64,000 nt of DNA, taken from Humulus lupulus (taxonomy: Eukaryota; Streptophyta; Magnoliopsida; Rosales; Cannabaceae). Below, piece after piece: positions 20,556 to 32,969 of this stretch (position 1 is its first letter; each line of letters begins with the position of its first letter). Both the position numbers and the translations under genes were made by a program. Where the stretch lies: NCBI RefSeq assembly GCF_963169125.1, contig NC_084794.1, positions 88,829,018-88,893,017 on the forward strand, given 5' to 3'. The notes below the pieces were generated by a model. The model was not told the DNA's origin. It searched no databases and saw nothing but the letters and a program-made list of their open reading frames with translations.

Positions 20556-22398
20556 TGTAGGAAATTACTTGTACATGATCTTATTTATTTTCATGTAAAT
20601 CATATATTAAACAAATTAATACAAGAAAACCTACAACATGTTTCCATAATTGAATTAAATAGAGATAATGATAAGAACACTTATATTATATGCAGTGGAA
20701 TGAATAAGTCCTTCCTTCAGTTTCTCTAACCCTGGTATCCTTTCTGTCGCAGGGTATCACCAAGAAACTGAACCGATCTTAAAATTTCTTCATAGTCCTC
20801 CACAGTATCCTTAGAATCACCTAGACTAGAGTGGGAAATTCTCAACAAATGAGATGGATACACAAAGAGAAGAAAAAAAAGCGAATGTAGAGGCTTAGAA
20901 AAATACTTTAGTTGTAGAGAGAGTCTAAAACCCTAAAACATCAAAACTAGATGTTCTATTTCTGTTTTTCAACTCTCACTTAGCATTCCTTTTATAGGCT
21001 CAATTTAGTCACTTATTTAATTAAAAAATCAATAAAATAATAGGTTAATACAACCCTTAGGTCAAAATTCTCATGGGCTATAGGCCTGTGAAGTTTTCCA
21101 TTTAATTATAAGCCCGTTGGACTTAAATTCAAGGCTTGTATTATTTTCTATTGATTTATTAATTAAATAGTTATTTAAATCCTTTATCAAATTAATTATT
21201 TATAATTTGAACCTTGATTTAAACTTATTTATTAATTTAGACACCAATTTGTCTTAATTAATAAATCTGCCCTAAAATACATTTTCTTCTCTAAATTGTA
21301 CAACTCTGTGATATTATCCAAAATTGACCTGATCAACTTTGATAATTCTAATTGATAATTAAATCAATTAATTGAGACTATTTAGATGATTTTATCCAAG
21401 GTACTATGAGGACCACGGGCCTATGAAATCAAGCTCCAATAAGTTATCATAAATTTAACAAATAAATTTACTAACTTATTAATTCCTCGTGACTCCACTA
21501 AAGACTCGGAATTGCACTCTTGAATTCATAGAACGCTCTATAAGCAATATAGATATGTTATTAGTTATCCATTGTTACAACTATAATTATTATTCAATCC
21601 TCTATAGACGGTCTACAATGAGATGGGACTAAAATACCGTTTTACCCCTCATTGTATTTTATCCTTAAAACACTTAGTTCCTTGTAAATGATATTTCAGT
21701 AAACTAATATTAATTACTGAAATGAGATCTCTATCATTTAGCACCTCGAACCAAAATAAAAGGAAACCATCATTTTACTTCTTCATCAGAAGCTATAGAT
21801 GTTCATATCTATGATTAACACTCCCACTCAATTGTACTACCGAGTTCCCAAGATGTAAGTATGGGCTAGTTCGTAGGGTAAGCTGGTAACGAACAAGTCA
21901 AAGAACTCAAATAATACAATTAGTTAGAATACTAACCACTCAGAATTGAGATTGAATTGGCCTATGGTCAACTATATGATATGACTAGAATAAATAATAA
22001 CAATATGTTTACTTATCTTATCTACTGTCAATATTGGTCCAGTCTAATGTAACAAATACATCCGATCTTATCTACTTTTCCAATGTTCTGGAAAGAACAT
22101 AACACTACAATGTGTAAGTAGATCATATCGTAGATTGGAAAGTCAGTGTAAATCTTGTGCACTAACTAATCTTAGAACTAACTTATTTTGAACATATAAT
22201 CAAGGTGATAACGTCACTATAAATATGAATAGCTATATGCTCAGGATTTAATAGAAGTTTATATTAAACAAATAATCATGAAAATAAAACATGTGAGCAA
22301 AGCGATTGACCAAGTCAAAAATGATTTCTATTCTTTTATTGATAATAAAATGAGATTACAAAGAAATTGAGTTTTGATTAGGGCATAAAACCCTAACA
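20556..22398 (-). mobile_element. Copia-type solo LTR, minus strand
   Basis: On the minus strand it begins TGTTAGGGTTTTATGCCC (22398 downward). It shares long blocks with the copia LTR at 30589-32308, for example GGACCACGGGCCTATGAAAT against GGACCATGGACCTATAATAC and the following AAGCTCCAATAA. No internal copia sequence or second LTR is attached, so it is a solo LTR of about 1.84 kb. Flanking bases CATCG (left) and TAGCG (right) agree at only three of five positions, so the left border is less certain. Confidence 0.65.
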
Positions 22399-22785
22399 TA
22401 GCGTCAGCCTCATTGGTCTGGTCGAGTCAGCGAACGAACACCTCGACAGAATAAGGACGAACAACGTCCCCGAAGCCCAAGACGTCTTGTTATAGACAAA
22501 CAAGTCCTATTTGGGAAAGGACCAGGAAATGCTCCCTTAGGAAATAGGAGGTAACCAGACTTAGGTTTTGCTATCAGAGATCCCCCACGACATAACAATG
22601 TCCTGAGACCTAACGACCAACACAGATCGCATAGGCCTCCTCTAGTTTATCGAGATGGGTTTGGACGAAGAGAAGGTGATAGTGCGTACAGTAGTTTGCG
22701 CACTCACAAGTCACAGTTTAGAGTAGGGCGTGATTACAATGAAGGGGTTTCCAGATTCAATAGTAATCCAAGAAGAAACACTGGT
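22399..22785 (+). pseudogene. gag: Tat-A gag, second piece
   Basis: Arg, Pro and Gln-rich translation (SERTPRQNKDE, RDPPRHNNVLRPN) between the two solo LTRs. It continues the variable N-terminal half of gag. No domain is recognisable by itself. The assignment rests on position and composition. Confidence 0.45.
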
Positions 22786-22790
22786 CTACC

Positions 22791-24577
22791 TGTTTAACGC
22801 CCAAACGTGACTTCCACTTAGCGGTGGTTGTAGTATATATCGGGCGATCGATTCCACAAGGAGGAAAATAAATAAAGTTAATCAATAAATAAAGTTTAGA
22901 GATAAATAATATGAGGAAAATAGAACAAATGATATTTTTGTTGTTTTTGAGATTTAAAGATTATAAATTAAGATAGAATAAAGTGTGATGTATCAATATG
23001 TAACAAGTAGGAAGGATCAAGAGTCACCAATATGCATACTTATTTATTTGGATATTTGATTCACAAAAATTACACAAATAGATAGTTCACATCCCAACTA
23101 TTCATTTGGAAGATTTAACATTGAAGCACAAATATATTTCACAAAAATGTATCCAAGTGATTATTATTCTTTACCATGGAAAGATGAGATAAATCTTATG
23201 AGAAATCTAAAAATGACATTATACCATTGGCAATAATGCAATAAAAGATTGGACATAAAACCTAACACAAATATTACTTTTACTATTTATAAAATACATA
23301 GAAAGAGCATGACTAATTCTATATAGATTTTAGCAAAAGTACATATATATGAGTGAGATGGAGAAAATGATAAAGATATTATCTATATTATTTTCACTAA
23401 TTTGATAATACATAGAAAGTGCATGACAAAATCTATATACTATTAGTAAACATAAATATAGATAATAAGATGAAGAAGTAGAGATGAAAGAAAATAAATC
23501 ACTAAAATATATAAACTTTAAGCACATGGTGAATCAAAAATACCAAACAAAGTCATAGTGCATATAGGATCATCCTAACCTTCCAAGGTTAGCCTATTAT
23601 GCTAGACATTCTCATGAAATTCTAGAGAGAAAATATGAGAAATGAGACTCAAATTTGGTAGAGTTTTGCTACCTAAAAATTACATACATAATGTGAAATG
23701 AGAGTCCCTATTTATAGAGGGAGAAAATGACTAAAAATAAATTAAACAACAATTTGGGGTTTACAAAATAAATCTGAAATATTAATAATAAAATATGATT
23801 TTGAAAAATCAATTCTTATTATAAATATTAACCTAGTTATTTTGGTGTATGGTCAAAATGCCCTTTTTCAAAAGCACCAAAAAAGATGAGCTTTAAAGCT
23901 CAAAATGGAAATTTTGCAAGGCCCAATACCCACAAAATATGGGTTGAAAGTGGCTGGTGGAAGATGAGGGTTTTGACCCACTCCCAGCCAATGGGAGCGC
24001 GCCACGTAGGCACTGGCTTGGAGGATTGGGCTGCTTCAGATGGGCCTGCGTTGGTCAAAAGCTTGGTCAGTGGTGGGAGGTTGGACTGCTTGGGCGTATT
24101 GGGCAGACTGGTTGAAGCTTGGGCCAAAGGCTTCGTTGAAGGAGGAGCTTGGGCGTTGAAAGTGTTGGGCTTGTGTGGGCTTCATCTGGAGATGGGGTTT
24201 GGGCGTGAGTGGGAGGTGCTGAAGGGAGTTGGCCGCATGGCTGAAGGAAGCAAGATGCTGCTGGGGACGCATGGCACGAGGACAAGGCGTCACATGGCAC
24301 TGAAGGTGGAGAAAGAGGCCAGCGGGCCTAGGCTGAATTGGGCCAATTTTTTTCAATGTTCAAGTTGCAAAAATGCTAACTTTTCCTCATTTCTTCAATT
24401 TTATTTATTTCTTTCTTCTTTGTTTCCAAGTTCCAAAAATATCAAATAAATCCTAAGAAATAAACACAAACTAAATTAAAATTAAATATTTTCATTTATA
24501 AATTTAATCATATTAATTAAAACATAATTTATTTTGACTATTAAAATCAATAAATGTGTATTTTTGGGCACTAATCA
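22791..24577 (-). mobile_element. Athila-type solo LTR, minus strand (TSD CTACC)
   Basis: The TG at 22791 and the CA at 24577 are flanked by identical CTACC (22786-22790 and 24578-24582). On the minus strand it begins TGATTAGTGCCCAAAAATAC, a start common among plant Athila-like LTRs. No internal region is attached, so the parent was removed by LTR-LTR recombination. A G+C-rich block at 23940-24350 opens spurious frames on both strands. A similar block lies in the Athila LTR at 61140-61540. Confidence 0.85.
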
Positions 24578-24582
24578 CTACC

Positions 24583-25700
24583 TGAAGAGCAAAGGTTCAA
24601 ATAGCAGGACCCTCCACCAATGAATAATCAATCATCAAGTCAGAACACAGGGGGGCAGCCAAGGCAGCCTAATGTCTTTGATCGACTAGGAGCATCAGAG
24701 CAAAGACGAAGAGATGAAGACCTAAGGGTTATACTGAACAACCAAAGGGAAAGGTACGATGAGCATATCCCTGTTGTGGCTACTCCTGCCCCTACAATAC
24801 CTGCTACTATCCAGGCCCAAATAGATGCTTTGAACCAAGCAATGTAACAGCTGGTCAACAACAAAACTTCTCACATAGACTATGATTGGAGGAAAGGCAC
24901 TCCTTTCATTAACACGATTACCATGGCCGAAATCCCTAGTAAGTTCAAAATGCATGTACTGCCTAGCTATATGGAAGAGAAGACCCAATATCTCACTCAA
25001 AAAAATTTGAGATACAAATGGATATTCAAAAGGTATTCGAAGATGCTCAGTGTAGGATTTTCCCTGCCACTCTATCTAATGTTGCTCAGGAGTGTTATTT
25101 TAAATTTCCACCGGCCAACATAACATCATGGGAAATGTTCGTCAATTAGTTTTATGGACAATTTTATCCTGCTAGCATACAACCAATAGAAGAAAATATG
25201 TTGGTTGCTATAAGGCAAAAGGAAGGATAGCCTCTCAAAGAGTATATTTAGAGGTTCATAAGAGCAGCTGCTCATGCAAAAATAGTGGGAGATGACTGAA
25301 AAATGATGGCCATTACAGCCGTGGTACAACGCAAATCCCCACTATGGAGTATTTTATGAAAAAATGGAATCAAAACCACCCAAGAGTTTTTGGACCGAGT
25401 AGAAAAATATGTTAAGTTAGAGGAGACTATCGCCAATGAAGAAAAATATCCAAACTCTTATTAGAAAAAAAGAAGAAGAGCCAACTAAAGCTATTAAGAC
25501 TCTAGTAAGCCCAACAACTGTGGTAAGAGCAATAACAAAAATGGTAGAAAATGGGCAAGGCACCGAGCCGTCTATGTCTCATAATAAGCGGCTTAAACAG
25601 AACAAGTATGAACCAAGATTCACAATTTATACGACCTTGGTCGATAACCAAGCAAAGGTGTACCAGGCCAACCACACCACCGTCTCTTTTAGGCGACCAG
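24583..25700 (+). pseudogene. gag: Tat-A gag, third piece
   Basis: An open part at 24620-24847 carries FDRLGASEQRRRDEDLR. It is followed, through a stop, by TPFINTITMAEIPSKFKMHV at 24900-24960, the entry of the retrotransposon gag domain (usually PF...I...P..F..P). The rest of the gag domain to 25430 is heavily broken. Frames 25436-25792 then lead to the zinc-binding region. Confidence 0.6.
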
Positions 25701-25870
25701 CCCCCATCAAGAAGGACATTTCAAAAAGAGATATAACAAAGTTTTGTCGCTTCCATAATGACTATGACCATGATACAAATGAATGCAACTAGCTAAAATA
25801 TGAGATTGAGTTTCTGATACGACAAGGACATCTGAGGAGACATATACGAGCAAGGGATGATCCCCAACAA
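25701..25870 (+). pseudogene. Tat-A zinc-binding segment between gag and protease
   Basis: KFCRFHNDYDHDTNECN, then LKYEIEFLIRQGHL, is the C-x3-H...H-x4-C type motif found between gag and protease in all three Tat elements here (also about 35838 and 56315). A stop, TAG, interrupts it at 25790-25792. Confidence 0.7.
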
Positions 25871-26059
25871 GGAGCTAACTAAGGCAATGAGGAAGCACGT
25901 GTATGCCAATGCTCGCCTCCTCTACAGCCAGCCCCGATCGTTGGCACTTTGTTCACTATTTGTGGTAGATCACACTTAGCTGGTGACAGTGGTAAGGCAA
26001 GAGAGAGGTATGCCAGTATCTTGTGTCACAAGAAAGATATTGAAATGACAATCGCTTAG

Positions 26060-26640
26060 GAGAAAACTCCCAAAAAAGCTAGCGTATGGGAGGATTGTAT
26101 AACTTTCTCTGAGCTTGACACACATCATGTTCGGTTCCCCTACATAGATCCCCTAGTCGTGGATGTCCAAATCGCCAACATGATGGTGAAGAGAGTGTTG
26201 GTGGACACAAGAAGCTAAGTAAATATACTTTCCAAATCATCGTTGGAAAGAATGAAGTTATCAATAAAAGATTTAGAACCATGAAACCAACCCATCTATG
26301 GTTTCTCTGGTGAAGGACTCACACCAATAGGGTCGATCAAACTCCCGGTCATAGCAGGAATTGCACCTGCACACAGGACGTTACTCACTACTTTTATAGT
26401 AGTTGATTGCCCTTCCCCATATAATGCTGTGATCAGAAGACCCATCTTGGTAAAGTTACGAGCAGTAACTTCGATGTGGCATCTAGCCATGAAATTCCCA
26501 ACAGATGCAAGAATTGGATGCATGTTCGAAAATCAAAGGGAGGTAAGGGAATGCTATAACTACTCTATTAAAAAGGCAAAAAAGTACAGAGTAGGGAGTG
26601 GACTCATTGCCTCGAGCAGCTCTAGTTGATAAGGGAAAAG
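26060..26640 (+). pseudogene. pro: Tat-A protease region
   Basis: FSELDTHHVRFPYIDPLVVD leads to the active site VLVDTRS at about 26197-26217, where the other two Tat copies have DNGS. The glycine is lost and a stop follows directly. Later conserved parts (IYGFSGEGLTPIGSIKLPV, FIVVDCPSPYNAVI) are present. Inactive. Confidence 0.75.
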
Positions 26641-26763
26641 GTTGGAAGGAATCAGTGAACCAAATGCCCAATCCGGTGAACAAGTCACCAAATAGGGTGT
26701 TCCCAAAGTGAGGACGGAGACATAGATCTTTGCTTTGGAGATTTTGAGGAGGAAGTTGCACCT

Positions 26764-27600
26764 GTGGAGGATCTCGAGGAGATCCAATTAGAAGAGGAAC
26801 AACCGACCAGAGTTGTGAAAGTTGGTAAAATCTTAGAAACAACGATAAAAAAGAACTGGTGGAGTTTTTTTAGAGAGAATCAAGAAGTATTTTCCTGCTC
26901 GCATAAAGACATGGTGGGAATTGACCTAACAGTTATTAGTCATGTCCTGACATCGACAAAAATCACCCACCAATTCATCAAGAAAGAAGGTTGCTCGACA
27001 AAGATAGGTCCAAATCATTAAAATAAGAAGCCGTGAAGCTTAAGGAAAACATAATCATTACGGTAGAATTTTATCCATCATGGGTCTCCCATCCCTTACT
27101 AGTCCCAAAGCCAAATGGTAAATGGAGGACCTGCGTGGATTTTACAGACCTTAATAAAGCTTGCTCGAAGGATTGTTTTCCACTGCCAAGGATCTACCAA
27201 CTGGTCAAAGCTACATCAGAGCATGAAATATTATCGTTTATGGATGCATACTCTGGCTACAATCGAATAAGTACACACCCACTTGACGAGGAACACACCA
27301 GCTTTCAAAAAGATATCGAGCAATACTGCTGTAAAGTAATGTCTTTCTGTTTGAAAAACGTTGGTGCGACTTACCAACGATTAGTGAATCACATGTTCAA
27401 ATATCAGATCAGCAATAACATGGAAGTGTACGTCGATGATATGTTGGTCAAGTCAGAAAAATCTGGTGGGCATGTCAAGGACATACAAGAATGCTTCAAC
27501 ATCTTGAAAAAATATCAGATGAAGCTTAACCCTCTCAAGTGTTCTTTTGGAGTCGGATCAGGGAAGTTTTTGGGGTTCACAGTGGACTCATGAGGAATAG
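26764..27600 (+). pseudogene. pol: Tat-A reverse transcriptase
   Basis: The segment before RT (VVKVGKILE ... SHKDMVGIDLTVISHVL) is followed by RT motifs WVSHPLLVPKPNGKWRTCVD, DLNKACSKDCFPLPRI, LSFMDAYSGYNRI and a catalytic YVDD box at 27429-27440 (TAC GTC GAT GAT), which is intact. LNPLKCSFGVGSGKFLGF ends the part. A stop at 27591-27593 and loss of frame before 27033 break the gene. Confidence 0.8.
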
Positions 27601-28190
27601 AAGCTAACCCCAAAAAAATCCAAGCACTGACCGACATGAAATTACCCACCAAGATTAAAGATGTACAAATCTAACAGGAAGAATTGCTGCCCTGAGCAGT
27701 TCATCTCAAAATCTACAGACAAGCGCGTCCCATTTTTTAATCTGCTCAGAGGAAACAAGAAGTTTGAATTGATAGAAGAGTGCGAACATGCCTTTCAAGC
27801 ACTCAAGAAGCATATGGCTCAACCTCCTGTTCTATCCAAATCGATCAAAGGAGAAACGTTGTACATCTACCTAACAATAACAGAATATGTTGCTAGTGCT
27901 GTTTTGATCAGGGAAGAGAATAACGTCCAAAAGGCAGTATATTATATAAGTAAGAGACTAGTAGGAGCAGAATTGTCATATCCATCTATTGAGAAGTTAT
28001 CAAACTGCTAGGTACTAGCATCAAGAAAGCTGCGACCCTATTTTAAAGCTCACCCCATAATAGTTTTCACCGACTAGCCATTACGACAAGTCTGGCAAAA
28101 ACTAGAAGCCGCTAGTCGACTATTAAAATGGGTCGTAGAGTTAAGGCAGTTCATAATTTCTTACTTACCATGAGCAGAAATAAAGGGCCA
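27601..28190 (+). pseudogene. Tat-A RNase H, first domain
   Basis: FFNLLRGNKKFELIEECEHA is followed by YIYLTITEYVASAVLIREE and YYISKRLVGAELSYPSIEK. These are the connection and first RNase H of Tat polyproteins. It ends at a stop at 28009-28011 and continues, with stops, as ASRKLRPYFKAHPIIVFTD. Confidence 0.7.
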
Positions 28191-28194
28191 AGCA

Positions 28195-28869
28195 TTGGCA
28201 GATTTTGTAGCTAAATTCTCAACATGCGAGCAAACGCCAGAAGCACAAGTGCAAGTGGAAATTTCCACCTGGAAGTTGTTCGTTGATGGGTCTTCCAACG
28301 TGCACAACTCTGAGGTAGGATTAATTCTTATAACACCAGGAGGGCATCAGTTTCACTATGCTCTTAGATTTGGCTTTATTGTCTTCAACAATGAAGTTGA
28401 ATATGAAGCACTGCTCACAGGATTAAGACTAGCCAATGATGTAAACGTGAAATCAGTAGAGATATACAGTGATTCACAACTAGTAATTAATCAGATCCTA
28501 AGAGGATATCAGGTGAAGGGTTTAAAGATGGTCGCATATCTGAACAAGGAAATAGACTTGTTAGCTCAATTTGATAAATACACTTTGCAACTAGTATCGC
28601 GCGACCAAAATGCCAACGCTGACGCACTAGCCAAGTTAGCAAGCTCCAAAGATGCTGATATGATAAACATAGTACCAATCGAACATTTATCAACCCCCAT
28701 CATACAAGTAGATGACTTCACCCTGGTCATACATGCGATCGATACTTGGATGACTCCCATCATCCAATACCTCGAGCAGGGAATATTTCCAGCAAAAAGG
28801 AATGAATTGAAGAAACTACAGAGACAAACTGTTCGATTTATTCTAATGGATGGAATTTTGTATCAATGA
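28195..28869 (+). pseudogene. Tat-A second (archaeal-type) RNase H
   Basis: A 224-codon open stretch. WKLFVDGSSNVHNSEVGLIL carries the first Asp, NNEVEYEALLTGLRLA the Glu, and EIYSDSQLVINQ the next Asp, then the tail DQNANADALAKLAS the last Asp. The extra archaeal-type RNase H is a Tat-lineage feature. It is among the longest open pieces of Tat-A. Confidence 0.8.
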
Positions 28870-29975
28870 GGATAATCTATGGCCTTACTATAATGTATCC
28901 TCAAAGAAAACACTAAGGAACTATTACGAAAAGTACATGAAGGGTTTTCCGAGGACCATGCTAGGGGGCAGAGCTTATCAAAGAAGATTCTATGACAAGG
29001 ATACTTCTGGCCTACAACGAATGAGGATGCTACAAAATTTGTGAAGAAATGTGACATGTGCCAACGATTTTCCAAGATACCTCGAGAAACCCAAACGAGT
29101 TGAAACAGATTCAAAGCCCTTGGCCATTTGTAGTCTGGGGAATAGACCTGATCGGACCTTTGCCAACAGGAAAATGGCGTGTAAAATATGCAGTAGTAGT
29201 CGTCGACTACTTCACCAAATTGGTAGAATTAGAACCTCTCGCAACAATCATGACCAAGAAAGTTCTAGATTTCTTCGTCAAAAACATAGTGTGCTGATAT
29301 GGACTTCCAAAGAAGATAGTATCAGACAATGGCACACAATTTGACGCTGACCTATTCACTGATTTATTTGAACAACATGGCATAACTAAAGCTTCTCATC
29401 TGTAGCCCTGAAGAAAATGGACAAGTCGAATTTGTGAATAAAACGATAAAGGACGCCCTGGAGAAAAGACTCAAACAGGCAAAGGGAGCTTGGACAGAAG
29501 AATTACCCGAAGTCCTCTGGTTGTATTACCAACGCACCAAGCAACAACGAGTTATACACCATTTTCTCTAACATGTGGTTATGAAGCCATGATACCAGTT
29601 GAGTTAGATCCACCTTCACATCAAAGGCTAACATACGACCATCATACTAATAACCAGTTGCTGATGGAGTCATTAGAATTGATAAAAGAATGAAGATAAA
29701 AGGCTCAGCTACGAGTAGCAGCTCATCAAAAAAAGGTCGCTCTATATTTTAACTCTAAAGTACGCGAGAGGAAGTTTCCTTCAGGAGACTTGGTACTTAG
29801 AAGAGTGTTCCTCAATACTCGCGACCAGGCTACTGGAGTCCTTGGGCCAAACTGGGAAGGTCCATATCAAATTGAAGAAATTCTTCAACCAGGAATGTAT
29901 AAACTTGCTCACTTAAATGGAGATCTCATTCCTCGCTATTGGAATGGAGAACACCTCCGCAAGTATTACCAATGA
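28870..29975 (+). pseudogene. int: Tat-A integrase
   Basis: Broken into pieces in three frames. WGIDLIGPLPTGKW (first Asp, near 29140), VSDNGTQFD (second Asp, near 29325) and EENGQVEFVNKTIKD (Glu, near 29415) show the DDE triad. FSLTCGYEAMIPVELDPPS and the C-terminal LRRVFLNTRDQATGVLGPNW and YWNGEHLRKYYQ follow. The final 61 codons (29790-29975) are open to the natural stop. Confidence 0.8.
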
Positions 29976-30588
29976 ACATTTCTTTTTAAAGAATGACTTG
30001 TATTTATTAGTTTTTTTATTTTTACAAGTTTTTGAACAAGGGCATGTCAATTTTTTGGCTGGTCGCTTATAAGTATAAGATCGTTTGATCACTCGTACAA
30101 ACTCGAATTTTTGTCCATTTTTTACGAGAAATAAAAGGAATTGTGCGCAACAAGTTATTCTTGCCAATTATTGTATTTTTTTATAGTATTTTCTCATTAC
30201 GTGTGTTGTTTTGCTATATTTTCATAGTTATTTATAAGTATGTGAGCAGTAATGTTCGAATAGGTATTGGTCTATGGCAAGTGACCGAGCACCTTAAGCT
30301 ACTCAATCACTTAGGGGGCATATAAGATACTAAGGCAAACAAAGCATATGAAAATATGTAAACACACAAGAAAAATAAGGGAAAGCATGCAACAACACTT
30401 TAGATATTTTTCAAATATTTTAGTTTTTGCACAAAAATATAAAATGTTATGCTAAATTCGATCATGCGAGCAAATGTTATAATAAAAATTATAATATCAA
30501 AAGATATGTCTTTAAACCGCAAGCAGTTCTGCTTGGATGTAACTAAAATACTAGCATAAATAAAAGTAAAACTGCCTTGGGCAGTAAA
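29976..30588 (+). other. Tat-A post-pol region
   Basis: Non-coding. It includes TTAGGGGGCATATAAGATAC near 30308, matched by TTAAGGGGGCATTAGTGG near 40158 after the Tat-B integrase, and GCTTGGATGTAAC at 30531, which resembles the Tat-B tandem repeat. It is cut by the copia element at 30589. Confidence 0.6.
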
Positions 30589-32308
30589 TGTTGGTATTAA
30601 AAGTGTAAATCAGAGTTACGTAGCAGAATGAGTCTTTTAAAAATTTATTAATACCAGCCAGGATCATGCATATATAGATATATTAAATCACATACAAATA
30701 GAATAAAGATTACCTTTTGTAGCCTATCAAGAATCCACAAATCTTTTTGTATAAATCAACAATCTTCATGTCCAGATTCTGAAAGCTCACACCTTAATCT
30801 TCCAAATCAATCCTCAAGCACACAAGGACATGTTTGAGCACGTAGGATTCAAAAGGTTGATATATAACTTTCTAGATGTACTCAACACATGAGATCTAGA
30901 GATGTTTGATTTAGAGAAGATGCATTGAATATTTTTTCAGGTTTAGGAAAAACTATCACTTTCTTTTTCAGAGAGAGATAGTATAACATTCTAAACTTTT
31001 TTAATCGCTTAAAACAACTTATTCCTGAAAGTATCGCTCTTTCGGTTTTATTAAGATAATTAACTTAATTAATTAATATTTGTTTTATTAAAATAAAACT
31101 GGCTAGTTCTAACCTATTTAATTATTTAATTTAAATCATATTTAAAAATAATAATGAAATAATTGATTAAACAAATAATTTTAAAATGCAAAATTCAAAT
31201 CTCAGGGACACAAATATCATTGTGTGTGGTGCCTCACTCTCTGTGCAGTGAGCGTGTCGCACCACACTATTATGACTCTCCCTAATTTTCTCATTTGTTT
31301 GTTTAATCAATATTTAAGATAATATATTTATCCCAAAATAAATATCAGTTTTAAATATTTAAAAAAATAAATATCTTATTATAAATAAGATAATTATTAA
31401 TTTCCCTCTTTATATTAATCCAAATATGATTAATATTTATTTTAACATATAGTTTTTCAAAATAAAAACTATATCATTTAATAATTAATTAATTCATAAT
31501 TAATCAACTGCCCATAATTATCACATAATTATTTCTTTGCCCTAGAAAATTAATTCCTTTGCAATAAGTCCTTCTCTCTATAAATTTTTCTTTTGACATC
31601 CTTACTCTTGACAGTATAGTACAGTGGTGATCTAGGGACCATGGACCTATAATACGAAGCTCCAATAAACCAGATTATTAATTAAACTCTTTAATATAAT
31701 AATCTTATTTATTAATTCCGTGATTACTCCACGATAAATATGGAATTACACTTTAAGTATTTATAGAATTACATTTACAGAGTTTTCTCTTGTAGCCCAT
31801 TGATATAATCAATAAATGTAGTTATGTCCTCTATTTATTGGTTCGTTAATTAGAGCTGGTCAAGATTACTGTTTTACCCTTCTAATTACCTATTGATCCT
31901 TAAGTACCATTAATTCACTTGCGAATAATTAATGTATAATCAAATTATAGATTTGAGCTCAATAACTTTTTAGTTCAAAAATTAACCCATAAGGAAACCA
32001 ATATTTGACCCGTTAGGAAAGTATGGATTACATTATTGTAAATCATGTTCCCAACCATTCATGATATTGAATCTCCAAAACAAAGTAATTAGCCTCATTA
32101 TACTAAGAAACCTTCAATGAGTGAATCAAAAGATCCAATAAACACAAACATGAGTTCATGAATACTCAGGATTTAGACTGATCTAGAAATGATCACCTAT
32201 TATGATAAAAATCAAATCTTTATGTCAAACGACAAGTTTATAAAGATAATTAATTCTCATATTTTCATGAATAAATAAGGAATTTTCTTGATATTATTAT
32301 ATAATTAA
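30589..32308 (-). repeat. Copia 3' LTR, large part
   Basis: Joined to 51377-51472 after removing MULE-2, this makes an LTR of about 1.82 kb. On the minus strand it starts TGTTAGGAATAATGC and ends with ...CAACA at 30589. It is related to the solo LTR at 20556-22398. Short frames in it are not genes. Confidence 0.75.
32300..32308. repeat. 9-bp target-site duplication TATAATTAA of MULE-2, left copy
   Basis: Identical to 51368-51376. Nine bases is the usual length for Mutator-like elements. Confidence 0.9.
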
Positions 32309-32780
32309 GGGAAAATACCATTTTGGACACTGTATTTTGCAAAAGTTACCGATCAGACCCTATGTTTTGTTAAATGACAATTTGGACCCTATGTTTTGTT
32401 AAATGACAATTTGGACCCTATGTTTTGTAAAATGGAACAAATTAATACCTTAACCCCAATTTTGGTCAAACTATTTTTCAATATGACCAAAATACCCATA
32501 CTTTTATGAATTATTAAAAATAAAAATAAAAATAAAACTCAAATAATAATAAAAAATAAACATTTTAATTATTAAATAAATTAAAACTCAAATAAAAATA
32601 AAAACCAACATTACTAAATTAATTAAACCTAAACTAAAACCTAACTCCAACCAAAGTTATTCTTAAATCTTAATTAAAAAACAAAATAAAATTAATCCTA
32701 AACAAAAAATAAATACTAAATTCAAAATTTTTCATTTCCCTCTGCATTCATCCCCAAATTTTTCAAAAGGATTATTCATC
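32309..32780. repeat. MULE-2 left arm, outer part
   Basis: Reverse complement of about 50935-51367. It has three GACCCTATGTTTTG units where the right arm has two, an extra 29-bp unit. The arm continues at 49109 beyond the nested insertions. Confidence 0.9.
32776..32780. repeat. Target-site duplication TCATC of the solo LTR, left copy
   Basis: Matches 49109-49113 directly after the terminal CA. Removing the insertion restores continuity with the right arm of MULE-2. Confidence 0.85.
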
Positions 32781-32964
32781 TGTAGTGCATCAATTTTTTT
32801 TTTAGTTATAAAAAATTCTTGGTGTTTTATTTTATTTAAGTGTTAAGTGTGGTGAATTGTTTTATTTAAATGTTGTTTATTTTATTTAGTTGTTGTTTGT
32901 TTTATTTAATTGTTTGTTATTTTATTTAATTGTTACAATGGTTTGTAGAATTTTTGTGAAATTA

Positions 32965-32969
32965 TTTGT
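32965..32969. repeat. Target-site duplication TTTGT of Tat-B, left copy
   Basis: Identical to 45518-45522 just after the 3' LTR. Confidence 0.9.

Larger units (their letters stand above)
7470..30588 (+). mobile_element. Tat-A: Tat-lineage Ty3/gypsy element, opened by nested insertions
   Basis: The order on the plus strand is 5' LTR (split), TTTTGGTG leader, gag (three pieces), protease, RT, RNase H, a second archaeal-type RNase H, integrase, then a post-pol region. The duplicated RNase H is diagnostic of the Tat lineage. Insertions inside are the Tekay element (7798-19653), a copia-type solo LTR (20556-22398) and an Athila-type solo LTR (22791-24577). A copia element at 30589 cuts off the 3' side, whose continuation and 3' LTR lie beyond the window. 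The left border is approximate (7450-7500) because no partner LTR is present for comparison. Every coding part carries stops or frameshifts. Confidence 0.75.

Noticed and set aside
23886..24449. 187-codon frame and several minus-strand frames
   Set aside because: They lie wholly inside a solo LTR with clear borders and TSD. Length is explained by local G+C content.
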